Shown: positions 1 through 8,691, counted from the stretch's first letter. The stretch is DNA of 64,000 bases from Pseudonocardia kujensis (GCF_021283305.1 NZ_JAJSOK010000040.1:1-64000), one strand, 5' to 3'. The notes: generated from the sequence alone by a model not told the origin. Translations and numbers: made by a program.

Positions 1-60
1 CTGAGCGAACTGCTGGTGATCAATCCGAGCCCGCGGCATGGGCTCGATCGTGTCGGTCAT
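1..60 (-). CDS. N-terminus of a protein running off the left edge
   Basis: Only the first 20 codons are in the window, starting at the ATG at 58-60 and reading leftward. A good ribosome binding site (AAGGA, about six bases before the ATG) supports the start. The visible residues begin MTDTIEPMPRARID. This is faintly like the start of carboxymuconolactone decarboxylase/AhpD-type proteins, which would suit the peroxidase-rich neighbourhood, but 20 residues cannot decide it. It is co-directional with the haloperoxidase-like gene, 42 bases downstream of its stop, so it may be the last gene of that unit. Confidence 0.5.
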   Translation of the reverse strand, partial: MTDTIEPMPRARIDHQQFAQ

Positions 61-102
61 CGCTGGTCCTTCCCCCGGGACACGCCCGGAGCTACAGACC
101 AG

Positions 103-927
103 TTACACCGAAGATCGGACACTCCCGTCGGTGTTGATCGTCTCGGCCTGGGTGGTCGGCATGCCGTGCGGGAAGCCCGCGTAGGTCTTCAGGGTGCCGT
201 TCTGCACGAGCTCCGCCGACAGCGGTCCGGAGTCGGCGTAGGGGACGATCTGGTCGTCGTCGCCGTGCATCACCAGCACGGGCACCGTGATCCTCTTGAG
301 GTCATCGGTGAAGTCGGTCTGCGAGAAGGCGACGATGCCGTCGTAGTGCGCCTTCGCGCTGCCCATCATCCCCTGCCGCCACCAGTTGGCGATGATCGCC
401 TCCGAGGGCTCCACCCCGGGACGGTTGAAGCCGTAGAAGGGCCCGGACGGCAGCGCCCGGTAGAACTCGGAGCGGTTGGCGGCCACCTGGGACTGGAAAC
501 CATCGAACACGCTCTTGGGCAGCCCGCCGGGGTTGGCCTCGGTCTGCACCATCAGCGGCGGCACGGCGCTGACCAGCACCGCCTTCGCCACGCGGCGCTC
601 CCCGTGCCGAGCGATGTAGCGCACCACCTCGCCACCACCCGTGGAGTGCCCCACGTGCACGGCGTCCCGCAGATCGAGGTGCGAGGTCAGGGCCGCCAGG
701 TCGTCGGCGTAGTGATCCATGTCGTGACCGTCGGCAGTCTGCGTCGAGCGCCCGTGGCCGCGGCGGTCGTGGGCGATGACGCGGGAGCCCTGCTGGAGGA
801 AGAACAACATCTGGGTGTCCCAGTCGTCGCTCGACAGCGGCCAGCCGTGGCTGAAGACGATGGGCTGTCCCGTCCCCCAGTCCTTGTAGAAGATCTCGGT
901 ACCGTCGATCGTGGTGATCATGGCCAT
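103..927 (-). CDS. Alpha/beta hydrolase, cofactor-free haloperoxidase (chloroperoxidase) type
   Basis: This 274-residue cytoplasmic protein has the normal length of the non-haem haloperoxidase/arylesterase family. The triad is visible: nucleophile Ser95 in GHSTGG, acid Asp around 224 in HGDDDQIVP, and His254 in GFPHGMP. The oxyanion region SHGWPLSSDDW (about residues 26-36) is also typical. Such enzymes hydrolyse esters and, with an acetate-type cofactor, form peracids that halogenate substrates; the natural role is usually unknown. The last dozen residues (INTDGSVRSSV) differ from the family's usual hydrophobic final helix, so the extreme C-terminus may be slightly altered. It lies downstream of DyP and catalase-like genes on the same strand, which suggests an oxidative-stress or oxidative-chemistry unit. 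The family call is firm, the substrate unknown. Confidence 0.9.
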   Translation of the reverse strand: MAMITTIDGTEIFYKDWGTGQPIVFSHGWPLSSDDWDTQMLFFLQQGSRVIAHDRRGHGRSTQTADGHDMDHYADDLAALTSHLDLRDAVHVGHSTGGGEVVRYIARHGERRVAKAVLVSAVPPLMVQTEANPGGLPKSVFDGFQSQVAANRSEFYRALPSGPFYGFNRPGVEPSEAIIANWWRQGMMGSAKAHYDGIVAFSQTDFTDDLKRITVPVLVMHGDDDQIVPYADSGPLSAELVQNGTLKTYAGFPHGMPTTQAETINTDGSVRSSV

Positions 928-1060
928 GTTCGTCTTCCTCTCTATCGATCACGTACAGCGGCCCGGTCGGGATGTTCGAGATGGCCTCCTTGACGATCAC
1001 TGGGGGCTCGTCCTTTCGCCACGAATAGCTGGTGCCGAAGTCATCCGACCTGTTCATCGG

Positions 1061-2446
1061 TTACAGCCTGGTTGACGCTGCCGGCAGGCCCCCGATCCAC
1101 GTCAAGGCGGACAGGGAAGGCATGAAGAAGTACTCGCCGCCGCGCAGTACGTTGAACGTCTGGATGCCGTGGATGCGACGCCTCACCGGATCCCGGGGGA
1201 TCGTGAAGGTCGCGCCCTCCTCCTGGAGGCCGATGTTCGGATCACGTTCGTCGCCCAGGTCCATGAAGTTCCCATTGTTGATCCACTCCTGCTGCAGGAA
1301 CTCCATCGTCTCCATCGCCTTGGCGCTGAGGAAAAGAAAGTAGAGTCCGCGGGGGACCTCGTCGGCTTCGGTCGAGGTCGCGTCGGGGTCGTAGGGCGCC
1401 CCGAAGGTGGTGCTGCGCCGGATGATGCGATGCACATTGACGTCGGCGAGTCGGGTCATGACCGTGTCGCGAGGGTTCATCCGCCGCATGTGCGAGCCGA
1501 GCGGCACCTGGTGGCCGTGCGGGTCGTCGGCGTAGGTGAAGTCGTTGTTGCGACGTGGGTCGGCACCCAGCGCCGGATCGTCCTGGCTGGGTGCAAGCGT
1601 CAAGGGCGCGCCGCTGCGCCAGCGGCCGACCAGCTTCGCCGCGAGCAACTCGCGCTCCTGCTCGGTTCGGGCGTGTTCGCGCAGGAAGCGGTTGAAGGTT
1701 CCGACTCGGGACTGGTACTTGCGTAACCCGACAAAGGTGCCGTTGCGGCCCAGGACGTCCGGGTGCGGCATCGGCAGCGGCGCGCCGCCCTCCCCCGGAT
1801 ATCCGAGGATGAACTCGCCGGCTTTGATCGGCCGACCCTGGCCGGGCAGCGGCTCGACGCCGCTCCCCTCGATGGCCGGTTGGCCGATCGAGTCCCGGTA
1901 CCCGAGCGGGTTGAGGTCGCCCGGCTGGGCGCCGAAATCCTGCGCCGACAGCTCGGTGATCCCGGCGAACCGGCGATAGTGGTGACGTGCCATTTCCATG
2001 GTCTCGCCCCAGGCCTGCGCGGAGTCACTGAATACGCTGACCCCCATGTGGACCTGCCCGGTACCGAAGGGCGCATCCCAGTTCTTCGGATCGTTGGGCC
2101 CGTAGTCGCGCAGCTCGTCGGACTGTGCCGCCATTCCCGACCGGAAGGCCTCGGGGAACGACCGCAGCGAGTCCGCCGGCAGACCCAGAGCGACCATCCC
2201 GGTGAAGCTGACGGCGACCGAGATCCAGGCCTCTCCTGCTCGCCACCATTCGGCAGCGGAGGCGACGTAGGGCGTGAGGTTTCTGAGCAGTTCGCGGCCC
2301 GCCCGCTGATCGTCGATACGGAGCATGACGTGCGTGCCGTAGTAGGGCTCGGGCCGATACCGCAGCACCGTTGCCTGGATGTCGTCGAGCGCGAGAGTGG
2401 CGGGACTGCGCGGAAGCTCGCCGCCGAGGCGGTCGACGAGGTGCAT
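1061..2446 (-). CDS. DyP-type (dye-decolourising) haem peroxidase
   Basis: A 461-residue haem peroxidase. I take the ATG at 2446 because a strong GGAGG lies eight bases before it; the open frame extends about 92 codons further upstream, but that sequence is low-complexity and overlaps the preceding gene. Key DyP residues are visible: catalytic Asp185 in GYRDS (the GxxDG motif with Ser replacing the final Gly), proximal haem ligand His319 in GSHMRRMNPR, and the distal Arg343/344 in HRIIRRSTTFG. These enzymes oxidise bulky substrates with hydrogen peroxide. No Tat or Sec signal is seen, so it is probably cytosolic or encapsulated. Its neighbours are a catalase-like protein and an unknown protein on the same strand. 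The family is clear, the substrate is not. Confidence 0.93.
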   Translation of the reverse strand: MHLVDRLGGELPRSPATLALDDIQATVLRYRPEPYYGTHVMLRIDDQRAGRELLRNLTPYVASAAEWWRAGEAWISVAVSFTGMVALGLPADSLRSFPEAFRSGMAAQSDELRDYGPNDPKNWDAPFGTGQVHMGVSVFSDSAQAWGETMEMARHHYRRFAGITELSAQDFGAQPGDLNPLGYRDSIGQPAIEGSGVEPLPGQGRPIKAGEFILGYPGEGGAPLPMPHPDVLGRNGTFVGLRKYQSRVGTFNRFLREHARTEQERELLAAKLVGRWRSGAPLTLAPSQDDPALGADPRRNNDFTYADDPHGHQVPLGSHMRRMNPRDTVMTRLADVNVHRIIRRSTTFGAPYDPDATSTEADEVPRGLYFLFLSAKAMETMEFLQQEWINNGNFMDLGDERDPNIGLQEEGATFTIPRDPVRRRIHGIQTFNVLRGGEYFFMPSLSALTWIGGLPAASTRL

Positions 2447-2541
2447 GACGTTCTCCTCCAGAACGGTACGGGCAGGCTCACCGGGGCGGCCTGTGGGACG
2501 GGCACTGCTATGGCCGCTCCCACAGAACCGCCGGAGGTGCT

Positions 2542-3171
2542 TCAGTCGCCGACCTTGTCCAGGAACTCGTCTACCGCCTGACCGACGCGCTTGAGCCGGC
2601 TGATGTCCGCCACGGTCAGATCCGGGTGGGCGACGTACCAGCCTTCTGCGGTGATCTGGTGGCGGGCGAGGTAGTCCTTGACCTCCGGGCTGCGAATGCC
2701 CGGCCAGCCCTCCAGCCCACAACTGAGAATGTCCAGGTAGTCGGGAATCTGGGTGACGAAATCGTCGATGTAGGGGTCCCAGTCGCCGTCGAAGGCGGTG
2801 CAGAAGAGCAGTTTCGTGTCGTTGTCCAGGAACACGAAGCGCATGTCGTGGAGGCTGCCGACCTTGTTCGCGCCGTCGAAGTTGCCGTCCAGCAGCTGCA
2901 GGAACGCGCGCAACCGTTCGGCTCCGCCGGGTGCGAAGGGGGCAATGATGGTCAACTCCGAGACGTTGCCCTGGCGGCTGCCGACCCGCCCGGCGCTCTC
3001 CATCCGGGTGCGCGGCTCCGACACCTGCGTCTTCAGCTCGGTGAGCACATTCTCCAGTGCTTTCCTCCCGACCTCGGGCGCGTCGGCGAACAAGTCGCGT
3101 AACTGCTCGAGTTTCTGCTGGACAGTCCGAACTTGCTCCGATCCGGTGGCGGTCGGCGTTGACGTTGACAT
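2542..3171 (-). CDS. Conserved-looking protein of unknown function between catalase-like and DyP genes
   Basis: I do not recognise a named family for this 209-residue soluble protein. The first 60 residues are charged and helical. The rest looks like a compact alpha/beta domain with alternating hydrophobic strands, for example MRFVFLDNDTKLLFCTAFDG around residues 110-130, followed by an acidic aromatic segment (DWDPYIDDF). The core recalls ferredoxin-like dimeric barrels, the fold that also builds DyP peroxidases, but that is an impression and no haem-ligand motif is apparent. There are two cysteines and no signal or membrane segment. It sits 95 bases upstream of the DyP gene and 125 downstream of the catalase-like gene in the same orientation, so a partner role in peroxide or lipid-peroxide metabolism is a reasonable inference. 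Confidence 0.8.
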   Translation of the reverse strand: MSTSTPTATGSEQVRTVQQKLEQLRDLFADAPEVGRKALENVLTELKTQVSEPRTRMESAGRVGSRQGNVSELTIIAPFAPGGAERLRAFLQLLDGNFDGANKVGSLHDMRFVFLDNDTKLLFCTAFDGDWDPYIDDFVTQIPDYLDILSCGLEGWPGIRSPEVKDYLARHQITAEGWYVAHPDLTVADISRLKRVGQAVDEFLDKVGD

Positions 3172-3296
3172 GACATCCCCCTCAATTCATTCGACTCTTC
3201 CGCTTTGCACTACAGTCGACCATTAATACCCTTGCTGACCCGCGGGTGCCGTTCTGACAGGCCGGCCATTCGTTTCAATCGACACCAGCCGGCCGA

Positions 3297-4418
3297 TCAC
3301 GGCAGTACCGACTCCACGCTGGAAGGCTCGGCCAGCGACTGGTGGTTGAGTGTGCGGCGCACCTTGGCCGAGGCGCTGTAGATCCGTCGCACGTTCATGA
3401 TCTCGCCCAACGGCCTGTGGACGGCCGTGACACGCCACTGGTTGAACGCGAGCGCGTCTCCCTTCTCGAAATTCTCGGGGCCCGAGATGTCCTGAAGCGG
3501 CAGCCGAACGCGGCCGACGGTGACGAAGGGCGAGAGCTTCTCGGGCCATTCCACCGTCAACACGTTGACTGGCATCGCTGTGAGGTCCGTACACAACTGC
3601 ACCTGGAGATCGAAAGCGAAGGCGCTCGCTTTCAACTCGTCGACCAGCGTCGGATGGAAAACGTCCGCGGCGGCGGCGAGGTCGAGGTCGGGGTGGATAG
3701 CATGCGCAGCGTTGTCCGCCGCAGGCGCTATCCGTATTTTGGCGACGTAGTCGCCATGACGCATCGCGCCCATGGTCCAGTACGTGGTGAGCAAGGGGTT
3801 GCGTAGCGACGTCTGGGTGGCCGTCCGCACGAGGGCGAACATCTCCTCCCAGGCCCAGTCCGGCTGCTTCAGCGCACCCCTGCCCGTGAGCACGTCGGCC
3901 AGGAGTTGGTGGAACCCGGCCCGTCCGCGCGCCAGGTATGCGTGGATGTTGTTGGCGATGTCCTCGATGAACAGGTAGTGCTTGGCGGTGTTGCTGATGA
4001 AGATCGGGTTGTTCTTCAGCACCAGATCGAACGTGTTCGAGGTCGGCTCGTCCTCGACCAACTTCTCGCCGGCCACATCGAATATCTTGACCGCAAGACC
4101 GAGTCCAGGGCCGAGTTGAGCGTCCGTCCCCAGATGGCCCGATGTGCTCGAGAAGCGCATCAGTGCGCCGTGTCGTCCCGGCTCGGCATAGAATCCCTGC
4201 GCGTACGCTTCCGGAACATCTGCCAGTATCTCGACCTCCGCCTTGACCAGGCCGAACGATTTCGCATGCGCACCACGGACGGCTCGCCCGGTGCCCTCGG
4301 TCCTGGGCGATTCGCGGCCCTTCTTCTCCCAGAAGTTGATGATCTGTTCCAGTAGCACGTCGATGTTCGGATCGATCGTCTCGATCTCCGGCGTGTACCG
4401 GACGAACTCAGGTGACAT
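3297..4418 (-). CDS. Catalase-like haem protein (SrpA / catalase-related peroxidase type)
   Basis: This 373-residue protein belongs to the small catalase-core group, shorter than classical catalases (480 or more residues). The distal region RGAHAKSFG places the essential His near residue 51, followed by the MRFSSTSGH strand typical of the beta-barrel. The C-terminal GEIMNVRRIY segment (Tyr around 347) is the likely proximal haem ligand. Members act as organic-hydroperoxide peroxidases or hydroperoxide isomerases rather than strict catalases. The start at 4418 has a GGAGA ribosome binding site five bases upstream. It is the first gene of a same-strand run that includes an unknown protein, a DyP peroxidase and a haloperoxidase-like hydrolase. 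The substrate could be hydrogen peroxide or a fatty-acid hydroperoxide; the sequence does not say which. Confidence 0.88.
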   Translation of the reverse strand: MSPEFVRYTPEIETIDPNIDVLLEQIINFWEKKGRESPRTEGTGRAVRGAHAKSFGLVKAEVEILADVPEAYAQGFYAEPGRHGALMRFSSTSGHLGTDAQLGPGLGLAVKIFDVAGEKLVEDEPTSNTFDLVLKNNPIFISNTAKHYLFIEDIANNIHAYLARGRAGFHQLLADVLTGRGALKQPDWAWEEMFALVRTATQTSLRNPLLTTYWTMGAMRHGDYVAKIRIAPAADNAAHAIHPDLDLAAAADVFHPTLVDELKASAFAFDLQVQLCTDLTAMPVNVLTVEWPEKLSPFVTVGRVRLPLQDISGPENFEKGDALAFNQWRVTAVHRPLGEIMNVRRIYSASAKVRRTLNHQSLAEPSSVESVLP

Positions 4419-4708
4419 CTGATCTCCAGGGCCGGCCCCCGCCGGTCCGGCCGTCTTCCGCGGCTTCTGAGCACCCCGACTGCAGTTCGGCCCTTCCGGC
4501 GCAGGCCATCACGCCGGCCGGACCGAATACTCCTCACTCGCCAGCAGGGCGCTCCCGGTCTTCGTCTACACGCGTTGCACGCATTTCTCCCGCGGAGTGC
4601 GGACAGTCACCGCTGGCGGATCGACGGTCGCGGCCCTCAGACACTCAGCCCTCTGTCGGGCGCTGCGCTTACCCGCCGCACCCCCGGGGACGACGACGTC
4701 GCACTCGG

Positions 4709-5341
4709 TCACCTCGGCAGGTCGGCTCCCGTCGCCTCCGCGACCATGTAGGCGGCGTACCACTTGGGCCATTCCTCGTCGCGCTCCCCGATGCGCTTCT
4801 CGTGTTCACCGTGCGCGAGTGCCGCCCGCACCAGTGCGGACTCCAGGCCCGCGGTCGACGCGAACGTGGTCTCGGTGCCCTCGACCCGACCGGGCAGCCG
4901 GGTGGTGATCTCCTGCAGCACCCAGACGTTGCCGTCGGGATCGCTGAATGTGGCCCGCGAGAAGTAGCTGCGCCGCTCCGGGTCCGGGCCGTCGACCGGC
5001 CCGTCGGGCCCGAGGTGGAAGATCGGGCTCACCTCGACACCGGCACCCACCAAGGCCTCTCGGGTGGCCTCGAGGTCGTCGACGACCAGGTACTCCTTGC
5101 CCGACCCGGGTGCGGCCGAGGTGAGGGTCGCGCCGAACTGCACCGAGCAGGCCGAGCCGTGCGGCGTCAGCTGGACGACCCCGGGCGGTGTGCGGTCCAT
5201 CCGCCACCCGAGCCTGCCGTAGAACTCCTTCGCCCCGTCCACGTCCGCAACCGGAAGGACCACCACCTCGAGCTTCATGTCGATCGTCGTGAGGTCCTCG
5301 ATCGCCGCGGCTTTCGTGCCCTGGACGTTCGTCGTACTCAT
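4709..5341 (-). CDS. VOC-family (glyoxalase/dioxygenase fold) protein
   Basis: A protein of about 210 residues with one clear VOC module in the first 130 residues: the beta-alpha-beta start LEVVVLPVADVDGAKEFY, a central EYLVVDD strand and the ending FSDPDGNVWVLQEI, where a metal-binding Glu is expected. A 70-residue tail (EWPKWYAAYMVAEATG) resembles short tails on other actinobacterial VOC proteins. I use the ATG at 5341, since the codons upstream are Arg-rich and unlike the family. The substrate is unknown. It is divergent from the cNMP/TrxR-like gene. The first half closely resembles the front of the chimeric gene at 16379, which suggests a past duplication. Confidence 0.85.
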   Translation of the reverse strand: MSTTNVQGTKAAAIEDLTTIDMKLEVVVLPVADVDGAKEFYGRLGWRMDRTPPGVVQLTPHGSACSVQFGATLTSAAPGSGKEYLVVDDLEATREALVGAGVEVSPIFHLGPDGPVDGPDPERRSYFSRATFSDPDGNVWVLQEITTRLPGRVEGTETTFASTAGLESALVRAALAHGEHEKRIGERDEEWPKWYAAYMVAEATGADLPR

Positions 5342-5436
5342 CACACCCCCATTCGTTGACAGAGCGGTCGTCCGGCGCGAGCGAATCGTCATCACGCGTT
5401 TCGCGCATCTCGCGCGTCGGGGCCCTGACAGCGGCA

Positions 5437-5459
5437 GCCACCGTCCGCGCGGCGGTGGC
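5437..5459. repeat. Inverted repeat in a divergent promoter region
   Basis: GCCACCG and CGGTGGC form a 7-bp perfect dyad with a nine-base loop between the VOC gene and the cNMP/TrxR-like gene. It could be an operator for either divergent gene. In GC-rich DNA a stem of this length can occur by chance. Confidence 0.3.
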
Positions 5460-5704
5460 CGTCAGCTAGGGCCATCAGGCTCACACCGCGCGGGACCGTT
5501 GCGCCTGGCAAGGGCACCTGGGCGCGTGGCGCTCGGGTCGGCGCGGTCTTACCGGGCCTGCCGGCCGGCGCCTCACCTGCGCGGGAGGAGGCAGCCGAGG
5601 TCGAGTGTGACGACGGTGCGTTCGTCCGGACACCGGCATCGGGGAATGCCTGGCGCGAGTGCGACGGGTCGTTCTCCGCTCTAGTGCGAAAGGGGTGGGC
5701 GCGC

Positions 5705-7480
5705 GTGGCTGAGGGTATCGAGGGTCCCGGCGTCGGCAGCCACGCAGCTGCCCGCGGCCGGGTCGACGACGGCGATGAAGACTCCCGATTCTCCGCGCCC
5801 GGGCGGTCCCCGATCCTGGACACGGACCAGCTCGAAGTGCTGCGCAGATACGGCACCGAGCGCGACGTGACCGCGGGCCAGGTGCTGTTCACCGACGGGG
5901 ACGAGACGTACGACCTGATCGTGATGTTGGATGGCACCGCCGAGATCGTTCAGGGATACGGCCGGCCCGGCGCGACGCGCATCGCCCACTACGGCCGGTC
6001 CCAGTTCCTGGGCGAGATCGGGATGCTCACCGGGCAGCGTGCCTACCTGAGCGCGGTAGCCACCTCCGCCGGGCGGGTCTTGTCGGTCCCCGTCGAGCGG
6101 CTCCGTGTCGTCATGGCCCACGAACCCGACCTCAGCGACCTGATCTTGCGCACCTTCCTGCTCCGGCACTCGATCCTCATGCGCCGCGGCGCGGGCCTGA
6201 CGCTGATCGGCTCACGGTTCGATCCCGACACCAGACGGCTGCTGGAGGTGCTGGCGCGCAACCGGTTGGTGTCGACGTGGCTGGACCTGGAAGCCTCACC
6301 GGAGGCCGAGGCGATCATGCAGGGCCTGGACCTCCGCGTCGCCGATCTGCCGATCGTGATCACCCCTGGCGGTCCGCTGCTGAGGAACCCGGGCGGGCGC
6401 GCCCTGCTCGACACGCTGGGCTTGTCCGGCGCAGAAGGCCCCTATCCCGCTGGGGTGTGCGACCTGCTGGTGGTGGGTGGGGGCCCGGCCGGGCTGGCCG
6501 CTGCGGTCTACGGCTCGTCCGAGGGGCTCGCCACGATCCTGGCCGAGGAGACCGCGCTGGGCGGTCAGGCGGGCACCTCGTCTCGGATCGAGAACCTCCT
6601 GGGCTTTCCCGCCGGCCTGTCCGGCGAGGAGCTCGCCACCCGCGCGGCATTGCAGGCGCAGAAGTTCGGCGTCCGCATCAAGCAGGCGGCCAGGGCCACG
6701 TCCCTGGCGTGGGCGGACGGCGTGCACCAGGTCGGCTTCGACGACGGCGACACCGTGCAGTCCCGCTCGGTCATCATCGCCACCGGAGCCCACTACAACC
6801 GGCTACCCCTGGAGCGGCTCGCGGAGTTCGAGGGCGTCGGGGTGTACTACGCGGCCACCCAGGCCGAGGCCCAGGCCTGCGGTACCGGCCCGGTCGCCGT
6901 CGTCGGCGGCGGCAACTCCGCCGGGCAGGCCGCGCTCTTCCTCAGCCGCAGCAGCGCACGGGTCCACCTCATCATCCGGGGGAAGGCGCTGCGCGCCTCC
7001 ATGTCGCGATACCTGATCGACCGGATCGAGCGGAACCCACGCATCATCGTCCGGCCCCGAACGCAGGTCATCTCGCTGACCGGCACGGGCCGGCTGCAGG
7101 GCGTGCGGATCGGCCACGCCGATCAGGAAGGCGAGGCCGAACTGTCCGTCTGCGGCTTGTTCGTCTTCATCGGTGCCCAGCCCCGGACCGCCTGGCTGGC
7201 CGGCCAACTCGCCGAAGACACCCACGGATTCCTGCTCACCGGCACCGACGTCCCCGCAGCCGAGCCCGTCGGTGGGACCACGGTTCCGCTGTTTCTGGAG
7301 ACCAGCAGACCGGGCATCTTCGCCGTGGGAGACGTCCGTAGCGGCTCGATCAAGCGTGCTGCAGCCGCCATCGGCGAAGGCTCCATGGCGGTACGGCTGG
7401 TGTTCAACCGCCTCGAGACCACCGGGAGCGCAGCCTCCCTCGAGCTCGGCACCACCTCACCGCAGGGGCCGTCGCGATGA
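5705..7480 (+). CDS. Cyclic-nucleotide-binding domain fused to a thioredoxin-reductase-like flavoprotein
   Basis: The protein has a cNMP-binding/Crp-like beta-roll (about residues 35-150, with SQFLGEIGMLTGQRA matching the phosphate cassette region). A short linker domain follows, then a full FAD/NAD(P)H reductase (from about residue 250): FAD motif GGGPAGLAAA, NAD(P) motif GGGNSAGQAA and the terminal FAD motif IFAVGDVRSG. Thioredoxin reductases carry a CxxC just before the NADPH motif; here the corresponding stretch reads YYAATQAEAQAC, so no disulfide pair is present. It is therefore probably not a thioredoxin reductase but a flavin oxidoreductase gated by a cyclic nucleotide or another small ligand. 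I prefer GTG 5705, preceded by AAAGGGG, over the in-frame GTG at 5684, which has no ribosome binding site. Confidence 0.9.
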   Translation: MAEGIEGPGVGSHAAARGRVDDGDEDSRFSAPGRSPILDTDQLEVLRRYGTERDVTAGQVLFTDGDETYDLIVMLDGTAEIVQGYGRPGATRIAHYGRSQFLGEIGMLTGQRAYLSAVATSAGRVLSVPVERLRVVMAHEPDLSDLILRTFLLRHSILMRRGAGLTLIGSRFDPDTRRLLEVLARNRLVSTWLDLEASPEAEAIMQGLDLRVADLPIVITPGGPLLRNPGGRALLDTLGLSGAEGPYPAGVCDLLVVGGGPAGLAAAVYGSSEGLATILAEETALGGQAGTSSRIENLLGFPAGLSGEELATRAALQAQKFGVRIKQAARATSLAWADGVHQVGFDDGDTVQSRSVIIATGAHYNRLPLERLAEFEGVGVYYAATQAEAQACGTGPVAVVGGGNSAGQAALFLSRSSARVHLIIRGKALRASMSRYLIDRIERNPRIIVRPRTQVISLTGTGRLQGVRIGHADQEGEAELSVCGLFVFIGAQPRTAWLAGQLAEDTHGFLLTGTDVPAAEPVGGTTVPLFLETSRPGIFAVGDVRSGSIKRAAAAIGEGSMAVRLVFNRLETTGSAASLELGTTSPQGPSR

Positions 7481-7585
7481 CGGCGCTTGTGACGGCCTGA
7501 CCTCGCGTGCCGCCCATCGCCGGGGAGCAGGGACCGGAACCGGCTCCTGCTCGCCGGCGACGGGGTGGGCAGGAGGCGTTTGCTC

Positions 7586-7757
7586 ATGGGGCCCGCGCTC
7601 TGGTGGGTGCGCGACCATGTCCTCGTCGACGGCAACGAGCGGCTCGGCTGGCTCGCGACCCGAGGTGTTCTGCTTCCTCAACGGCTGGGTGGTCGTCGCT
7701 GCCGACGACCAAGTCGATCTGGTCATCGACGTGGCCGCGGGAGGGCGGCGAGGCGGC
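7586..7757 (+). pseudogene. Frameshifted remnant of a Doc (death-on-curing, Fic-fold) toxin
   Basis: One frame reads VRDHVLVDGNERLGWLAT, the Fic/Doc active-site motif (HxFxxGNxR class, with Glu where Lys is usual). Then the reading jumps: after an extra C in the CCC run at 7659-7661 the next frame continues FCFLNGWVVVAADDQVDLVI, the conserved C-terminal part of Doc proteins. Removing one C restores one continuous Doc-like sequence. The first half of the toxin and any Phd-type antitoxin are missing. The rest of 7481-7929 holds nothing else I can recognise. Confidence 0.75.
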
Positions 7758-7929
7758 GCCGGCCTCCTTCTCGGCGCGGACCGCGGCCACACGGGCCCGG
7801 CGCTCGGGCTGCGGAACTGCGGACTGTGAACTGCAGGAACCGCCGCATCGGCGCCCCTTCGCCCCCTTCTTCACAGCGACAGAATTCGGAACGTGCAGGA
7901 GCTACGTACTCTCTGAAGGTGAGACATGC

Positions 7930-8691
7930 TCAACCGGTCGGGACGAGCTGCTGCCCACCGTCGACGTCGTAGGTGGCGCCGGTCACGGCTGAGTTGGTCA
8001 TCAGGTGCACGATGAGGTCGGCCAGGTCGGCCGGGCCCACGACGCGCCTGATCGGCAGCGTGGCCCCCAGTTCGGCCCGGCGGCGCTCCAGGTCATCACC
8101 CAGGATCCGGGCCGACAGCGGGGTGTCGACGTAGCCGGCGGCAACGACATTGGCACGGATCGGCGCAAGTTCCAAGGCGATGTTCGCCGCGATCGTCGGC
8201 AGGGCGGCTGCCAGGATTGCGGCGACACCCGACCCGACACCGGGACGGCGGGCGTCCGTCCCGGTGATGAAGGTGAGCGAGCCACCGGGGCGCACCCGGG
8301 ACGCGCTCGCCCGAGCGATCCGCAGTGCACCGAGCAGATGTTCGTCGAGCACCCGTAGCGCCTGGTCGAGGTCGAGCTCCAGAATCGGGGTGTAGACGGG
8401 TCCACCCCCGGTCACGAGGACGTGATCGATCGGCGTGGACAGGCCGCCGAAGAACTCTTCGGGCGCGGCAGGCTCGCCCAGGTCGAGGCGCGCCGATCCG
8501 AGCGCCCCGACCTCGGCGGCCGCCTCCTCGAGGCGGCCGGGGTCGCGCCCGGTCACGATGACCTCGGCACCGGCGATCCGAGCCAGCCGGGCGGTGGCCA
8601 GCCCTATCCCGGAGCTGCCGCCGATGACCACGACGGTCTGGCCACGCAGCCGCTCGGCCGTCCGGCCGGGTGTCGTCTGCATCTCGGTCAT
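7930..8691 (-). CDS. SDR-family protein lacking the YxxxK catalytic pair
   Basis: A 253-residue protein with the short-chain dehydrogenase fold. The nucleotide motif is GGSSGIG near residue 24, the strand normally ending NNAG reads VTGGGP, and the end TYDVDGGQQLV is typical. Where classical SDRs have Ser...YxxxK, this protein reads GVGSGVAAILAAALPTIAAN, with neither Tyr nor Lys, so classical carbonyl reduction is unlikely. A group of actinobacterial SDRs shares this loss and may bind a dinucleotide for another purpose. Its C-terminal half is very similar to the SDR half of the chimera at 16379-16882. The start at 8691 is an ATG preceded by a purine-rich GGAGA. Confidence 0.88.
   Translation of the reverse strand: MTEMQTTPGRTAERLRGQTVVVIGGSSGIGLATARLARIAGAEVIVTGRDPGRLEEAAAEVGALGSARLDLGEPAAPEEFFGGLSTPIDHVLVTGGGPVYTPILELDLDQALRVLDEHLLGALRIARASASRVRPGGSLTFITGTDARRPGVGSGVAAILAAALPTIAANIALELAPIRANVVAAGYVDTPLSARILGDDLERRRAELGATLPIRRVVGPADLADLIVHLMTNSAVTGATYDVDGGQQLVPTG

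Noticed and set aside
302..1057. Minus frame starting MNRSDDFGTSYSW upstream of the haloperoxidase
   Set aside because: Its first 43 codons lie in intergenic DNA, then it runs out of frame through the hydrolase gene; no ribosome binding site or family support. At most a tiny unrecognised peptide.
2447..2722. N-terminal extension of the DyP gene to 2722
   Set aside because: It overlaps the upstream gene, is low-complexity Arg/Pro/Gly, and a strong ribosome binding site marks the start at 2446.
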